A stretch of 64,000 nt of DNA from Roseiarcus sp963809245. GTDB taxonomy: Bacteria; Pseudomonadota; Alphaproteobacteria; Rhizobiales; Beijerinckiaceae. Below are positions 25,200 through 34,778 of the stretch, in pieces; within the stretch, counting starts at the first letter, position 1; each line of letters starts with the position of its first letter. The notes below the pieces were generated by a model that was not told where the DNA came from, ran no database searches, and saw only the letters and a list, made by a program, of their open reading frames with translations. The translations under genes were made by a program, and so were the position numbers. The stretch lies in contig CAWEIU010000003.1 of NCBI GenBank assembly GCA_963809245.1, forward strand, positions 806,001 to 870,000. Direction: 5' to 3'.

Positions 25200-26364
25200 G
25201 ACCCGCGAGAACGGCTCGCCGACGTGGTTCACCAGCGCCGTGCAGAGCGGCGTCGCCGTGCAGAACGCCGCTTATCTCCACGCCGCCGCCGAGTATCCGT
25301 GGGAAGCGCGGCCAAGCGGCTTCTTGGCCGGTGATGCGATCTGGCGCCGCGAGCCGGTTGGCGTCGTCGCCGCCATCATTCCGTGGAACGCTCCGCAGCA
25401 GTCGGCGCTGGTCAAGTTGTTCCCCGCCTTGCTCGCGGGTTGCACGGTCATACTCAAGACGGCCCCAGAGACCCCGATCAATGGCCATCTGCTCGGCGAG
25501 TTGTTCACCGAGGCTGGCGTCCCCGAAGGGGTGGTCAGCATCCTCACCGCCGACCGCGAAGTCAGCGAGCATCTCGTCAGGCATCCCGGCGTCGACAAGA
25601 TCGCTTTCACCGGCTCGACGGCCGCCGGACGGATGATCGCCTCGCTCGCGGTCGGGCAAATGAAGCGCGTCAGCATGGAGCTGGGCGGCAAGTCGGCCGC
25701 CATCGTGCTGCCCGACGCGGACATCGCCGCCACGGTAAAGGCGCTGCGCCATGCGTCCTTCCCCGACGCCGGCCAATCCTGCGTCGCGCAGACCCGCATC
25801 CTTGTTCCCAGTTCGATCCACGACACTTTCGTAGAGGCCCTGGCGGAGGAAGTCCGGGCGATGAAAGTGGGCGATCCTGCCGACCCTGAAACCTCCATCG
25901 GCCCGCTCGTCGCCGAGCGCCAGCGAGAGCGCGTCGCCGGCTACATCCAGATCGGGCTGGACGAAGGCGCGAGGGCCGTGGTCGGCTGGCTGGGCCTGCC
26001 GGAAGGCGTCAACAAAGGCGCGTTCGTCAAGCCCACCGTCTTTACCGGCGTGAACAACGCGATGCGCATCGCCCAGGAGGAGATCTTCGGGCCGGTCGTT
26101 TGCGTCATACCGTATGGCGAGGTCGAGGCCGCCATCGGCATCGCGAACGATACGTACTATGGCCTCAGTGGCGGCGTCTACACCAAGGATCGGGACGTCG
26201 GCGTCGAAGTCGCCAAGCGCATCCGGACCGGCTTGGTCTCGATCAATGGCGCCTTCCCCGGCTTCCTTTCCCCCTTCGGCGGCTACAAGCAGAGCGGCTT
26301 TGGCCGCGAGTTCGGCGCGGAAGGTCTCAACCACTATGTCGAGCACAAGTCCATCGGCGCCTGA
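25198..26364 (+). pseudogene. NAD(P)-aldehyde dehydrogenase, N-terminally truncated
   Basis: The frame matches the aldehyde dehydrogenase superfamily from RAEEFAKLMTRENGSP onward. It keeps VVAAIIPWNAP (cofactor site), the general-base Glu in SMELGGKSAA, catalytic Cys in GQSCVAQTR and the C-terminal SPFGGYKQSGFGRE. About 80-90 N-terminal residues normal for the family are missing. Codons before 25174 are antisense to the TetR gene, and the frame is open back to 25111; the first in-frame ATG in homologous sequence is 25198. The loss removes N-terminal oligomerisation and cofactor-domain strands, so activity is doubtful. The substrate class cannot be given. Confidence 0.75.
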
Positions 26365-26538
26365 CGGTTGCTCTGCACGGATTACCTGGGGAAAACCTTG
26401 GCGGCGGATGTCTGATCCGCAATCTCCCAGATCTGGCTAACCCTCTGGATATGTGTAAAAAGCCGCCTCCGGGTTAGCTTCTCTTAACACCGGGCATGCC
26501 ACTACAGCGTCGCGTATTTCTCCGGCGCGAGATCCCGT

Positions 26539-29334
26539 TTGAACGCGTTCCTGTCTTTCCCCGGCAAGCTCTCCCGCCTAGCCCGCCGGCAAGCGCTGCT
26601 TTTCATCGCCGCAATTGTCCTGATCGGAATCGTATTGGCCGGCGGCACTTGGCTGGCCGATTTCCTCCACGATCGGCAGATCGGCGAAAGCGCTGAAAAC
26701 GCGAAGACCGTCTCATTCGTTCTCGCCCAAGAGATCGACCATTCGCTGCAGTCCGTTTCCTATTCGGTGTCGCGAGTGGTCGAGCGCCTGCAAAGCGCCA
26801 AGCCGGCCTCAGTCGCCGACTTGAATTCGCTGGCGACCGATAAACAGGTCGGCAGGTTTGTGGCGGATCAAACGGCTGAGGAGCCTCGGACCGACGGAAT
26901 CGCCATTGCCGGAGCCGACGAAGGCGCGAGCGTCGAGCAGCGGGCGTCGCGGGCCTTCATGGCGCGTCTGGAGTCCGTCCAGCCGGCCGACGTACTCGTG
27001 TCGAGTCCGCTCGAATCGACGACGAGTTCGAAAGGGATCAAGGTCTCCAAGCGCGTTTCCTCGGCGACTGGCGCATTTCTCGGCGCCGTGACCGCCACCG
27101 TGAAGCAGGAGGCGATCGACGATCTTCTCCAGCGGTTCATCCTGGGCAAGCACGGGTCGATTGCTCTGTATCGTACGGACGGGGCGATGATGACGCGCGT
27201 CCCTGCGGTGGATTTGATGCTCGGCAAGGACATCACCGAGACCCCGGTTTACAAGCAATTCATATCCGTCGGCCGCGATGGCGTCACGCAGACGACGAGC
27301 GCGATTGACGGCGTCAATCGAATCTTTTCAATTGCAAAGTTGCCCCATTTTCCGCTCGCGACCGTCGTGACGGTGGCGACGAGCGACGCGCTCGCCAATT
27401 GGCAAACGCAATCCCATTGGATCGCGTACGGGGCGTTCGTGCTTGTGATCTTGATCGCCGCCGGCGCCGTCAAATTGGCGATCAACGTCGATCACATCTC
27501 GGAATCCAGAGAGAGCGCGGCCGTCCAGCAACAACTCGCGATCCAATACAAGCAGTTCAACAACGCGATGGACAACATCGTGCAGGGCGTTGCGTTGTTC
27601 GACGCGAAGATGAAACTGATCACCTGCAACCGGCGCTACGCGGAGATCTACGGCCTTCCCGCCGAAATGACGCTGCCCGGCGCCGCGAATGCTGAAGTTT
27701 TGTTCCACAACCGCAATGCTGACGGCGCCGGATATTGGTCGACCGAAACGCGCACGGAAGCCGATGGAAGCATCATAGTCGTCAATGAATTGTCGGACGG
27801 GCGCACCATTCTGCAACGCAAGAAGAAACTCGCCGACGGCGGATGGGTGTCCACCCACGAAGACATCACCGCTCGCCGCCGCGCTGAGGAAAAGGTGCGG
27901 GAAATGGCGACGAAAGACCCGTTGACCGGCCTTTCCAATCGATTCGAGTTCCGGCAGCGCTTGGATCAGTGCATCGCCGAGGTTCGGCGCAAACTCGGCA
28001 AATTCGCCGTCTTCTATCTCGACCTCGACCAATTCAAAGCCGTGAACGACAGTCTCGGTCATCCCTTCGGCGACAAGCTGCTGCAGGAGGTCGCCGCGCG
28101 GATTGCCGCGGAGGTCCGCGCTGGCGACACGATCGCGCGCCTCGGCGGCGACGAGTTTGCGATCATTCAACGCGTCGAGAACACGCTCAACGATCCCGTC
28201 CAGCTTGCGCAACGCGTGATCGCTTCCGCCAGCGAGCCCTACGTGATCGACGGCAACACCATCGTCATCGGGGCGAGCATCGGCATTTCCGTGACGCCGA
28301 ACGACAGTCTTGTCGCCGACGAGTTGATCCGCGGCGCGGACATGGCGCTCTACCAGTCCAAGGCGCAGGGACGCGGCAACTACAATTTCTTCAAGACGTC
28401 GATGGACGAGCAGATTCGCGCGCACCGTCAGATGGAAGACGATCTGCGCGCGGCGATCGCGGGCGATCAGTTCCATCTCCACTTCCAGCCGGTGGTCTGC
28501 GCCAGCGAAAGGAAGGTCAAATCGTTCGAGGCGTTGCTGCGCTGGGCGCACCCGGTCAAGGGCAATATTCCGCCTGGCGATTTCATTTCGCTCGCCGAGG
28601 AGGTCGGCCTGATCGTGCCGCTCGGAGAATGGGTGATCCGCGAGGCGTGCAGGGAAGCCGCCAAATGGCCGAGAGAGATCAAGGTCGCGGTCAACGTGTC
28701 CGCGGTGCAGTTCAAGTCGACCGGCTTGATCCAGGCGATCTCAGACGCGATCAAAGCCTCCGGGATCGAGAGCTCACGCCTGATCGTCGAAGTGACCGAG
28801 AGCGTGATGATCGGGGACACGAGTCAGGCGATCGCGGTTCTCCATTCCATCCGCGATCTGAACATTCTGATCGCCATGGACGACTTCGGGACCGGCTATT
28901 CGAGCTTGAGCTATCTCCACCGTTTCCCGTTTGACAAAATCAAGATCGACCGTTCGTTCGTGAGGGAACTCGGAGAGCGACACGACAGCGTCGCGATCGT
29001 GCGCGCAATCACCAGTCTCGCCAAAGCGCTCGGCATGGCGACGGTCGCGGAAGGCGTCGAGACCGAAGACCAGTTCGCCTGCCTCGAAACGCTGGGGTGC
29101 GACGAAATTCAGGGCTTCTTGATCAGCCGCCCGATGCCCTCGGCCGAGGTATTGAAATTTCTGGCCGCTGGGCTCGACGAGCAGTCCGCTATCTCGGTCG
29201 CGGAGCCTGCGTCGGGCGACGCGCCGGAAAAGGGCGAGACAGCCCGGCCGCCCTCGAGCACGGTGTGGTCCGGCTCCTCGCGCACCGCCAAACGCGCCCG
29301 CACTTCCAACCCGAGGTGGCGGCTGTTGGGTTGA
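26539..29334 (+). CDS. Membrane GGDEF-EAL protein with PAS and periplasmic sensor
   Basis: Cyclic-di-GMP turnover protein of 931 residues. TM1 (~18-38), a periplasmic Cache-like sensor (~40-290), TM2 (~293-315), a PAS domain (~335-450), then GGDEF (motif at ~536, intact GGDEF) and EAL (motif at ~664, intact EAL, with DDFGTGYSSL and EVTES). The inhibitory I-site RAGD lies five residues before GGDEF. Both catalytic domains look competent, so it could both make and degrade c-di-GMP. The C-terminal ~50 residues are Ser/Arg/Pro-rich. The start appears to be TTG at 26539, since no in-frame ATG precedes TM1. The 26365-26538 gap shows no gene. No partner gene is obvious. Confidence 0.9.
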   Translation: MNAFLSFPGKLSRLARRQALLFIAAIVLIGIVLAGGTWLADFLHDRQIGESAENAKTVSFVLAQEIDHSLQSVSYSVSRVVERLQSAKPASVADLNSLATDKQVGRFVADQTAEEPRTDGIAIAGADEGASVEQRASRAFMARLESVQPADVLVSSPLESTTSSKGIKVSKRVSSATGAFLGAVTATVKQEAIDDLLQRFILGKHGSIALYRTDGAMMTRVPAVDLMLGKDITETPVYKQFISVGRDGVTQTTSAIDGVNRIFSIAKLPHFPLATVVTVATSDALANWQTQSHWIAYGAFVLVILIAAGAVKLAINVDHISESRESAAVQQQLAIQYKQFNNAMDNIVQGVALFDAKMKLITCNRRYAEIYGLPAEMTLPGAANAEVLFHNRNADGAGYWSTETRTEADGSIIVVNELSDGRTILQRKKKLADGGWVSTHEDITARRRAEEKVREMATKDPLTGLSNRFEFRQRLDQCIAEVRRKLGKFAVFYLDLDQFKAVNDSLGHPFGDKLLQEVAARIAAEVRAGDTIARLGGDEFAIIQRVENTLNDPVQLAQRVIASASEPYVIDGNTIVIGASIGISVTPNDSLVADELIRGADMALYQSKAQGRGNYNFFKTSMDEQIRAHRQMEDDLRAAIAGDQFHLHFQPVVCASERKVKSFEALLRWAHPVKGNIPPGDFISLAEEVGLIVPLGEWVIREACREAAKWPREIKVAVNVSAVQFKSTGLIQAISDAIKASGIESSRLIVEVTESVMIGDTSQAIAVLHSIRDLNILIAMDDFGTGYSSLSYLHRFPFDKIKIDRSFVRELGERHDSVAIVRAITSLAKALGMATVAEGVETEDQFACLETLGCDEIQGFLISRPMPSAEVLKFLAAGLDEQSAISVAEPASGDAPEKGETARPPSSTVWSGSSRTAKRARTSNPRWRLLG

Positions 29335-29418
29335 TCTGACCCGCAGCTTGAGCTTGCAACGGCGCCGATTTGTCATACTCTCGCATCAGTCGGTCGCCTG
29401 AACCGACATCGAGGGAGG

Positions 29419-30759
29419 ATGCCCATGCTCACACGCCGTCGTTTGCTGCAAGGCGCGGCTTTTGTCGCCGTGGCGTCGTTCGTGCGACCGAGCTTCGCCG
29501 ACAACGAGACCGTTCCGATCGTCTTCATTCATGGCGACAGCGATCATGCGGCGACCTGGCTGACGACCATCTGGCGTTTCGAGAGCAACGGCTATCCCCG
29601 CGAAAAGCTGTTCGCGATCAGCTTCACCGACCCGCAGGCGCGCAGCGACGATACGGTTCCTCAAGCCAACCGATCTTCGACGCAGGATCAGCTCCGCGAA
29701 CTGACCGCCTTTATTGATGATGTGAAAAAGAAGACCGGCGCCGCCAAAGTGGCCCTCGTGGCCCTGTCGCGCGGCGGCTATTCGACGCGCGGCTATGTCG
29801 CAGCCAATCCGTCGAGCGTTGCCTGCGTGGTGCTCGGGGGGACGCCCAATCACGGCGTTTTCGCCGCCGACGCTGCGCTCGGCTCCGAATATAATGGCCG
29901 CGGCCCCTTCCTGACCAAGCTCAACGCTGGCGACAGCGAAGTGACGGCGGGCGTTCCCTTCCTCACGCTGCGCAGCGACGGATATGACCTCTACGCGCAG
30001 CCGGACGCCCGCTACATCGGCAATCCCGGCGGGCCGACCAACGTGACGGCCGAAGGCCCGGCGCTCAAAGGGGCGACCAACCTTGTCCTCGGCCGCGTCG
30101 ATCATCGCGAGACGGCGCTCAGCCCGCGCGCCTTCGCCGAAATCTATAAATTCGTGGTCGGGCGGGCGCCGGAGCGCATCGCGATCACGCCGGAAGCCGA
30201 GATCGTACTCAACGGAATGGTGACGAGCGTCGTCGGTGGCGTACCGACCAATCGCCCGGTCGAGGGCGCGAAGGTCGACATCTTCCGCGTTTCCCCCGAG
30301 ACCGGCGAGCGGCAGGGCGAACCCATCCATTCCAACACGACCAGCGCCGACGGAGTTTGGGGACCGGCGAAACTCAATTCCGCCTCGGCGCTCGAATTCG
30401 TCGTGGCGGCGCCGGGCGCGCCGATCACACATATCTACCGCTCGCCGCTGCCTCGCTCTTTCGCCATGCTCGACCTGAGGCCCTCCGCGGCGCCGGCGAA
30501 AGAAGACGCGGACGCTGCGGCGATCGTCACGATGGAACGGCCACGCGGTTACTTCGGCCTGCCCCGCGACGTTGTGTTGCTCGACGGGAAGCCGCCGGCG
30601 GACATCTCGCCCGGCGTGCCCGCCGCCTGGCACGCAAAGCTCAAGCTGACCGACGCGACCCCGCGCCCAATCATCGCCGAGTTCAACGAGGAGCGGATCG
30701 TCGCGCGGCCCTGGCCGCTCAAAGACAATCACATTACCATCGCCGAGCTGACGAATTAG
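29419..30759 (+). CDS. Tat-exported alpha/beta hydrolase
   Basis: Secreted esterase/lipase-like protein of 446 residues. The twin-arginine signal is TRRRLLQGAAFVAVASF, with cleavage near SFA (about residue 27). The alpha/beta hydrolase core starts IVFIHGDSDHAATW (oxyanion HG) and has the nucleophile Ser in ALSRGGYSTRG. The C-terminal part (~260-446) is a beta-rich region with a carboxypeptidase-regulatory-like pattern (VEGAKVDIFRVSPETGE). A role as a lipase or poly(3-hydroxybutyrate) depolymerase is possible, and several methylotrophs store that polymer, but substrate is not shown. The start follows GGAGG (7-nt spacing). It is convergent with the next MFS gene. Confidence 0.78.
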   Translation: MPMLTRRRLLQGAAFVAVASFVRPSFADNETVPIVFIHGDSDHAATWLTTIWRFESNGYPREKLFAISFTDPQARSDDTVPQANRSSTQDQLRELTAFIDDVKKKTGAAKVALVALSRGGYSTRGYVAANPSSVACVVLGGTPNHGVFAADAALGSEYNGRGPFLTKLNAGDSEVTAGVPFLTLRSDGYDLYAQPDARYIGNPGGPTNVTAEGPALKGATNLVLGRVDHRETALSPRAFAEIYKFVVGRAPERIAITPEAEIVLNGMVTSVVGGVPTNRPVEGAKVDIFRVSPETGERQGEPIHSNTTSADGVWGPAKLNSASALEFVVAAPGAPITHIYRSPLPRSFAMLDLRPSAAPAKEDADAAAIVTMERPRGYFGLPRDVVLLDGKPPADISPGVPAAWHAKLKLTDATPRPIIAEFNEERIVARPWPLKDNHITIAELTN

Positions 30760-30820
30760 AAGCGCCGCAACACGAACGCGGCGACGGCTTTCGCAGGCGC
30801 TTCGTGTCGCTCGGGACGCC

Positions 30821-32302
30821 CTAACCCTCCGCGGACAACGGCCTTGCGACCTCTTCAAGCGGGCGCCGCTCGGCGTCGACGGCGAAGCGCGCGGCGATAA
30901 AAGCGGCGGCCAGCATCAAGACCGCCGCGAGGGCGTAGCCGGCGAACACGCTCTCTCTCGATCCGCTGGCGATCAACACGCCGAACAGAAACGGCGCGGC
31001 GGCGCCGCCGATCCCGGTGCCGATCGCATAAAAGATTGCGATCGTCAGCGCGCGGATCTCGATCGGGAAATTTTCACTTACCGTGAGATAGGCGGCGCTG
31101 GCGGCCGGCGAGGCGACGAAGAACACCAGCATCCACCCGAGAGTCTGCGTGAGCGCCGAGAGAACGCCCAACTGGAACAGCGCACCGCACGCAATCAGCA
31201 GAACGCCGGAGAGGGCGTACGTGATCGTGAGCATCCGTCGCCGCCCCACCGTGTCGAACAGGCGCCCCAGCGCGACCGGCCCGAGAAAATTGCCGGCGGC
31301 GAACGGCAGGATATACCAGCCGATGCGGTCTGACGGCACGGCGTAGAACTTCGTCAGCACCAGCGCGTAGGTGAAGAAGATCGCATTATAGAAAAACGCC
31401 TGCGCCGCCATCAGGGTGAGGCCGAGGAAGGCGCGTCGGGGATAGACGCGAAAGATCGTCGCGAGCACCTCGCGGATCGGCGTGTGGGTGCGCGAGCGCA
31501 GGCGGACGGGCGGACCCTCGACGGTTGCGAGTTGGGCGCCGGACTTCACGAAGCGATCCTCGATGCCGGCGACGACCGCCTCGGCCTCCTCTTCGCGGCC
31601 GTGGATCGCAAGCCAGCGCGGACTTTCGGGAATCCACATCCGCATGAAGAATACGCCGACGCCGAGCACCGCGCCGACGAAGAAGGCGAGGCGCCAGCCG
31701 AAGTCAGGATCGAACAGGGAAGGCTTCAGGAGAACCACGGCGACCAGCGCGCCGAGCGCCGCGCCGGCCCAGAAGCTTCCATTGATCAGGAGATCGATGA
31801 AGCCGCGGAACCGCGCGGGAACAAGTTCCTGAATGGTGGAATTGACGGCGGCGTATTCACCGCCGATGCCGCAGCCGGTCAGAAAGCGGAACAGGAAAAA
31901 GCTCGCCGCGCTCCAGGAGAGGCCCGAGAGCGCGGTCGCAACGAGATAGACCGCGATGGTGATGAAGAACAGCTTCCTGCGGCCGAGACGATCGGTCAGC
32001 CAACCGAAGAATAACGCGCCGCAGACGGCGCCGACGACATAGGCGCTGCCGGCGAAGCCGACGTCGGCGTCGCCCAGGCGCAGCGTCGGACTCGCCTTCA
32101 AGGCGCCCGAAACGGAGCCCGCCAGCGTCACCTCGAGACCGTCGAGTATCCAGGTGATGCCGAGCGCGACGACGACGAGCACATGAAAGCGTCCCCACGG
32201 CAGGCGTTCGAGACGGGCGGGAACGCGCGTTGCGACGACGCCAGGCGCCTCGGAAGCTGGCGAGCCGGAAAGGGCCGGCGCCGCCGGCTTCGAAACGCTC
32301 AT
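30821..32302 (-). CDS. MFS transporter, sugar/aromatic-acid symporter type
   Basis: Proton-coupled MFS carrier of 493 residues with about 12 membrane segments. Features include GWLTDRLGRRKLFF (loop 2-3 motif), FRFLTGCGIGGEYAAVNSTIQELVP (helix 4-5) and a central loop before FRVYPRRAFLGL. The pattern is typical of the metabolite:H+ symporter and sugar porter-like families that carry aromatic acids or sugars; the substrate is unknown. The start at 32302 has GAGGG about 9 nt upstream; the longer frame to 32392 has no support. It is divergent from mcd across 252 bp that show no other gene. Confidence 0.86.
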   Translation of the reverse strand: MSVSKPAAPALSGSPASEAPGVVATRVPARLERLPWGRFHVLVVVALGITWILDGLEVTLAGSVSGALKASPTLRLGDADVGFAGSAYVVGAVCGALFFGWLTDRLGRRKLFFITIAVYLVATALSGLSWSAASFFLFRFLTGCGIGGEYAAVNSTIQELVPARFRGFIDLLINGSFWAGAALGALVAVVLLKPSLFDPDFGWRLAFFVGAVLGVGVFFMRMWIPESPRWLAIHGREEEAEAVVAGIEDRFVKSGAQLATVEGPPVRLRSRTHTPIREVLATIFRVYPRRAFLGLTLMAAQAFFYNAIFFTYALVLTKFYAVPSDRIGWYILPFAAGNFLGPVALGRLFDTVGRRRMLTITYALSGVLLIACGALFQLGVLSALTQTLGWMLVFFVASPAASAAYLTVSENFPIEIRALTIAIFYAIGTGIGGAAAPFLFGVLIASGSRESVFAGYALAAVLMLAAAFIAARFAVDAERRPLEEVARPLSAEG

Positions 32303-32554
32303 CGCTCGCGCCCTCGTTGCGGACCGCCTCGGCGGGCCCCGGATGGCCGGGTTAACGAGTGTTGGATGTAGTCCGTCCGCGCGCGCGGACAAGGCGGCCG
32401 CCGCGAACCTTCCTTATCAGGCGCCTGCGCCGGAGGCCGCTGGACGCCCGCTTTCCCTGGGGCATGACAGACGCGGCGGCGTGCTTCAAAAGACGGATTG
32501 CAACCGCTTTTGCGGCGTCGCATGTTGCGACGCAATAGCGCCCAGGAGACGCCC

Positions 32555-34198
32555 GTGCCGCTCGACGACCTCGCCTCGCAAGCCCTCGACGCCGTGCAGA
32601 GTCTTCTCGCGCGCGCCGCTTCCGTGCTGCGCGAGCGCCTCAGCGAAAACGGCAAGCTGAGCGTCGCGAAAATCGAGCAGGAGCAGCATGCCACGCATGG
32701 CCTCGCGTGGCTTGCGACCTATGTCGAAGCGATCAAGGAATTGACCGCCTATGCGAGCCGGATGCGCGAGGAGGGCCGCTTTGCCGAAACCGAAGCCCTG
32801 CTCATGCAGATCGGCGTCGGCGAATACCTGGCGCAGATCTTCGGCGGCATTCCGATGAACCAGGGCGAGATCGTGCGCCTCGCCGACTTCGGCCTGCGAA
32901 GCGCGGACATTTCTGCCTGCCGCACCGAGGCGGTCGAAACCCTGATCGCGACGGGCAACACGCAGGCCTCGCGCGCTCGCCTTGCGGCGCTGATCGCCGA
33001 GGCCCATGACGGGGCGATTGGGGACCCTGGCCTCGAGGAGACTTTTGAGGCGATCCGGGGCCAGATGCGCCGCTTTGCCGATGCCGAGGTCGTTCCGTAC
33101 GCGCAGGACTGGCATCGCGCCAACGCCTATATCCCGCTCGAGGTAATCGCCGGCCTGTCCGAGATGGGCGTGTTCGGCCTGACCATCCCCGAGGAATACG
33201 GCGGGCTCGGTCTCGGCAAGGTTGCGATGTGCGTGGTGTCGGAGGAGTTGTCGCGCGGCTATATCGGCGTCGGCTCGCTCGGCACGCGCTCGGAGATCGC
33301 CGCCGAGCTCATTCTCGTCGGCGGCACGCCCGAGCAGAAGCGCCATTTCCTGCCAAAGATCGCCAGCGGCGAGATCCTGCCGACCGCCGTTTTCACCGAG
33401 CCCAACACAGGCTCGGACCTCGCTTCGCTGCGCACGCGCGCGACCCGCGAGGCAGACGGCTACGTCGTCAACGGCGCCAAGACGTGGATCACCCATCCCG
33501 TGCGCGCCGATCTCATGACCCTGCTCGCGCGCACCAACCCGAACGAGCCCGGCTACAAGGGCCTCTCCATGTTCCTCGCGGAGAAGCCGCGCGGCACGGA
33601 CGCCGACCCGTTCCCCGCCATGGGCATGTCGGGCGGCGAGATCGAGGTGCTCGGCTATCGTGGCATGAAGGAATACGAGATCGCCTTCGACGGCTTCTTG
33701 GTTCCCGCGGCCAGCCTGCTCGGCGGCGTCGAGGGCCAGGGCTTCAAGCAGCTCATGGAGACCTTCGAATCCGCGCGCATCCAGACCGCCGCGCGCGCGG
33801 TGGGCGTAGCGCAGTGCGCCTTCGAACTCGGTCTGCGCTACGCCAAGGAGCGCGTCCAGTTCGGCAAGACGCTGATCCACTTCCCCCGCGTCGCCGACAA
33901 GCTCGCGATCATGGCGACGGAAATTCACATTGCCCGTCAGATTACGTATTTCGCGGCGCGCGCCAAGGACGAAGGCCGCCGCTGCGACCTCGAGGCCGGC
34001 ATGGCGAAGCTACTCGGCGCTCGCGTCGCCTGGGCGGCGGCGGACAACGCCCTGCAAATCCACGGCGGCAATGGCTTTGCGTTGGAATATCCGATCTCGC
34101 GCGTGCTTTGCGACGCGCGCATCCTCAACATTTTCGAGGGGGCGGCCGAGATTCAGGCCCAGGTGATAGCGCGGCGGCTGCTCGAAGGAGCAAACTGA
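32555..34198 (+). CDS. mcd: (2S)-methylsuccinyl-CoA dehydrogenase
   Basis: FAD enzyme of the ethylmalonyl-CoA pathway, oxidising (2S)-methylsuccinyl-CoA to mesaconyl-CoA. It is 547 residues, matching the ~550 of known Mcd proteins and much longer than ordinary acyl-CoA dehydrogenases because of a family-specific N-terminal domain (~1-150, including THGLAWLATYVEAIKEL and IGVGEYLAQIFGGIPM). The dehydrogenase core has FTEPNTGSDLASLRTRA, GGEIEVLGYRGMKEYEI and the C-terminal IHGGNGFALEYPISRVL. I chose GTG at 32555 because AGGAG lies 7 nt upstream and the N-terminus then aligns with known Mcd; ATG at 32522 is an alternative. The pathway regenerates glyoxylate during growth on C1 or C2 compounds. 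No other pathway gene is adjacent. Confidence 0.92.
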   Translation: MPLDDLASQALDAVQSLLARAASVLRERLSENGKLSVAKIEQEQHATHGLAWLATYVEAIKELTAYASRMREEGRFAETEALLMQIGVGEYLAQIFGGIPMNQGEIVRLADFGLRSADISACRTEAVETLIATGNTQASRARLAALIAEAHDGAIGDPGLEETFEAIRGQMRRFADAEVVPYAQDWHRANAYIPLEVIAGLSEMGVFGLTIPEEYGGLGLGKVAMCVVSEELSRGYIGVGSLGTRSEIAAELILVGGTPEQKRHFLPKIASGEILPTAVFTEPNTGSDLASLRTRATREADGYVVNGAKTWITHPVRADLMTLLARTNPNEPGYKGLSMFLAEKPRGTDADPFPAMGMSGGEIEVLGYRGMKEYEIAFDGFLVPAASLLGGVEGQGFKQLMETFESARIQTAARAVGVAQCAFELGLRYAKERVQFGKTLIHFPRVADKLAIMATEIHIARQITYFAARAKDEGRRCDLEAGMAKLLGARVAWAAADNALQIHGGNGFALEYPISRVLCDARILNIFEGAAEIQAQVIARRLLEGAN

Positions 34199-34215
34199 GC
34201 GCCGCCGCGCAACGG

Positions 34216-34274
34216 GCGGGCTGCAATGCCCGCGGAAAAGCGGCCCGGCTGTCACGGAGGCGACAGGGCGGGCC
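34216..34274. terminator. Two hairpins between convergent mcd and RlpA-like gene
   Basis: GCGGGC (34216-34221)/GCCCGC (34228-34233) is a perfect stem with a 6-nt loop. GGCCC...CTGTC (34242-34253) pairs with GACAG...GGGCC (34262-34274) with a small internal loop. Lying between two convergent stops, they could terminate both messages, but no T-run follows either. Confidence 0.4.
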
Positions 34275-34286
34275 GAACGCCCACAG

Positions 34287-34598
34287 CTAGAAGGGCTGGA
34301 TCCTCACGTGGGCGACGCCAGCCTGTCGCATCCCGAGCACGCCGGCGGCGGAGGTGGAGACGTCGATGATGCGGCCGCGCGCGAAGGGACCGCGATCGAC
34401 GATGACAACGACAGCGCTGCGGCCGTTGTCGAGGTTATGCACACGCACATGGGTTCCGAAAGGTAGAGTGCGGTGCGCTGCGATGAGTCCGCTATAGTGA
34501 GGGTTTCGGTAGTAGGTCGCTTGGCCGTATTCGTCGGCGGCAGCCGCGAATGAACAGGCGACGGCGCCTCCAAGGGCCGCGACGATCGCGCGCTTCAT
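34287..34598 (-). CDS. RlpA-like double-psi beta-barrel protein, secreted
   Basis: Exported protein of 103 residues. The signal peptide (MKRAIVAALGGAVACSFAAA) is followed by a compact RlpA/DPBB domain: GQATYYRNPHYSGLIAAHRTLPFGTHVRVHNL and VIVDRGPFARGRIIDVSTSAA. The catalytic-type Asp of the DRGPF motif and the final DVS are present. RlpA proteins cleave naked glycan strands or bind septal peptidoglycan. This one has no SPOR domain and is short, so it is an RlpA-like single-domain protein. The start has AAGGAG with ideal spacing. Confidence 0.85.
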   Translation of the reverse strand: MKRAIVAALGGAVACSFAAAADEYGQATYYRNPHYSGLIAAHRTLPFGTHVRVHNLDNGRSAVVVIVDRGPFARGRIIDVSTSAAGVLGMRQAGVAHVRIQPF

Positions 34599-34778
34599 GG
34601 GGTCTCCTTCTTCCAGAGAACTTGCCTCCCCGCCAAACAGCCCCGGCCCTTCTCCAGTTATATTGAGCCAAAAAGACGGCGGCCCCATTTTTGTCTCAAT
34701 TGGTCCGCGAATCCGTGTAAAGGAACGTGTAAAGGAAGAGGCGCGAGCTTGGGGCGAGCCGCGCAAGAGGGATACATC

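Noticed and set aside
25063..26346. 427-codon minus-strand frame opposite the aldehyde dehydrogenase remnant
   Set aside because: Its C-terminal end merges with out-of-frame TetR sequence and the rest is antisense with no motifs; the plus-strand frame shows real dehydrogenase homology.
32498..32557. Earlier TTG/ATG starts for mcd (32498, 32522)
   Set aside because: Neither has a ribosome site, while GTG at 32555 has AGGAG at good spacing and gives the length of known Mcd proteins; 32522 remains possible.
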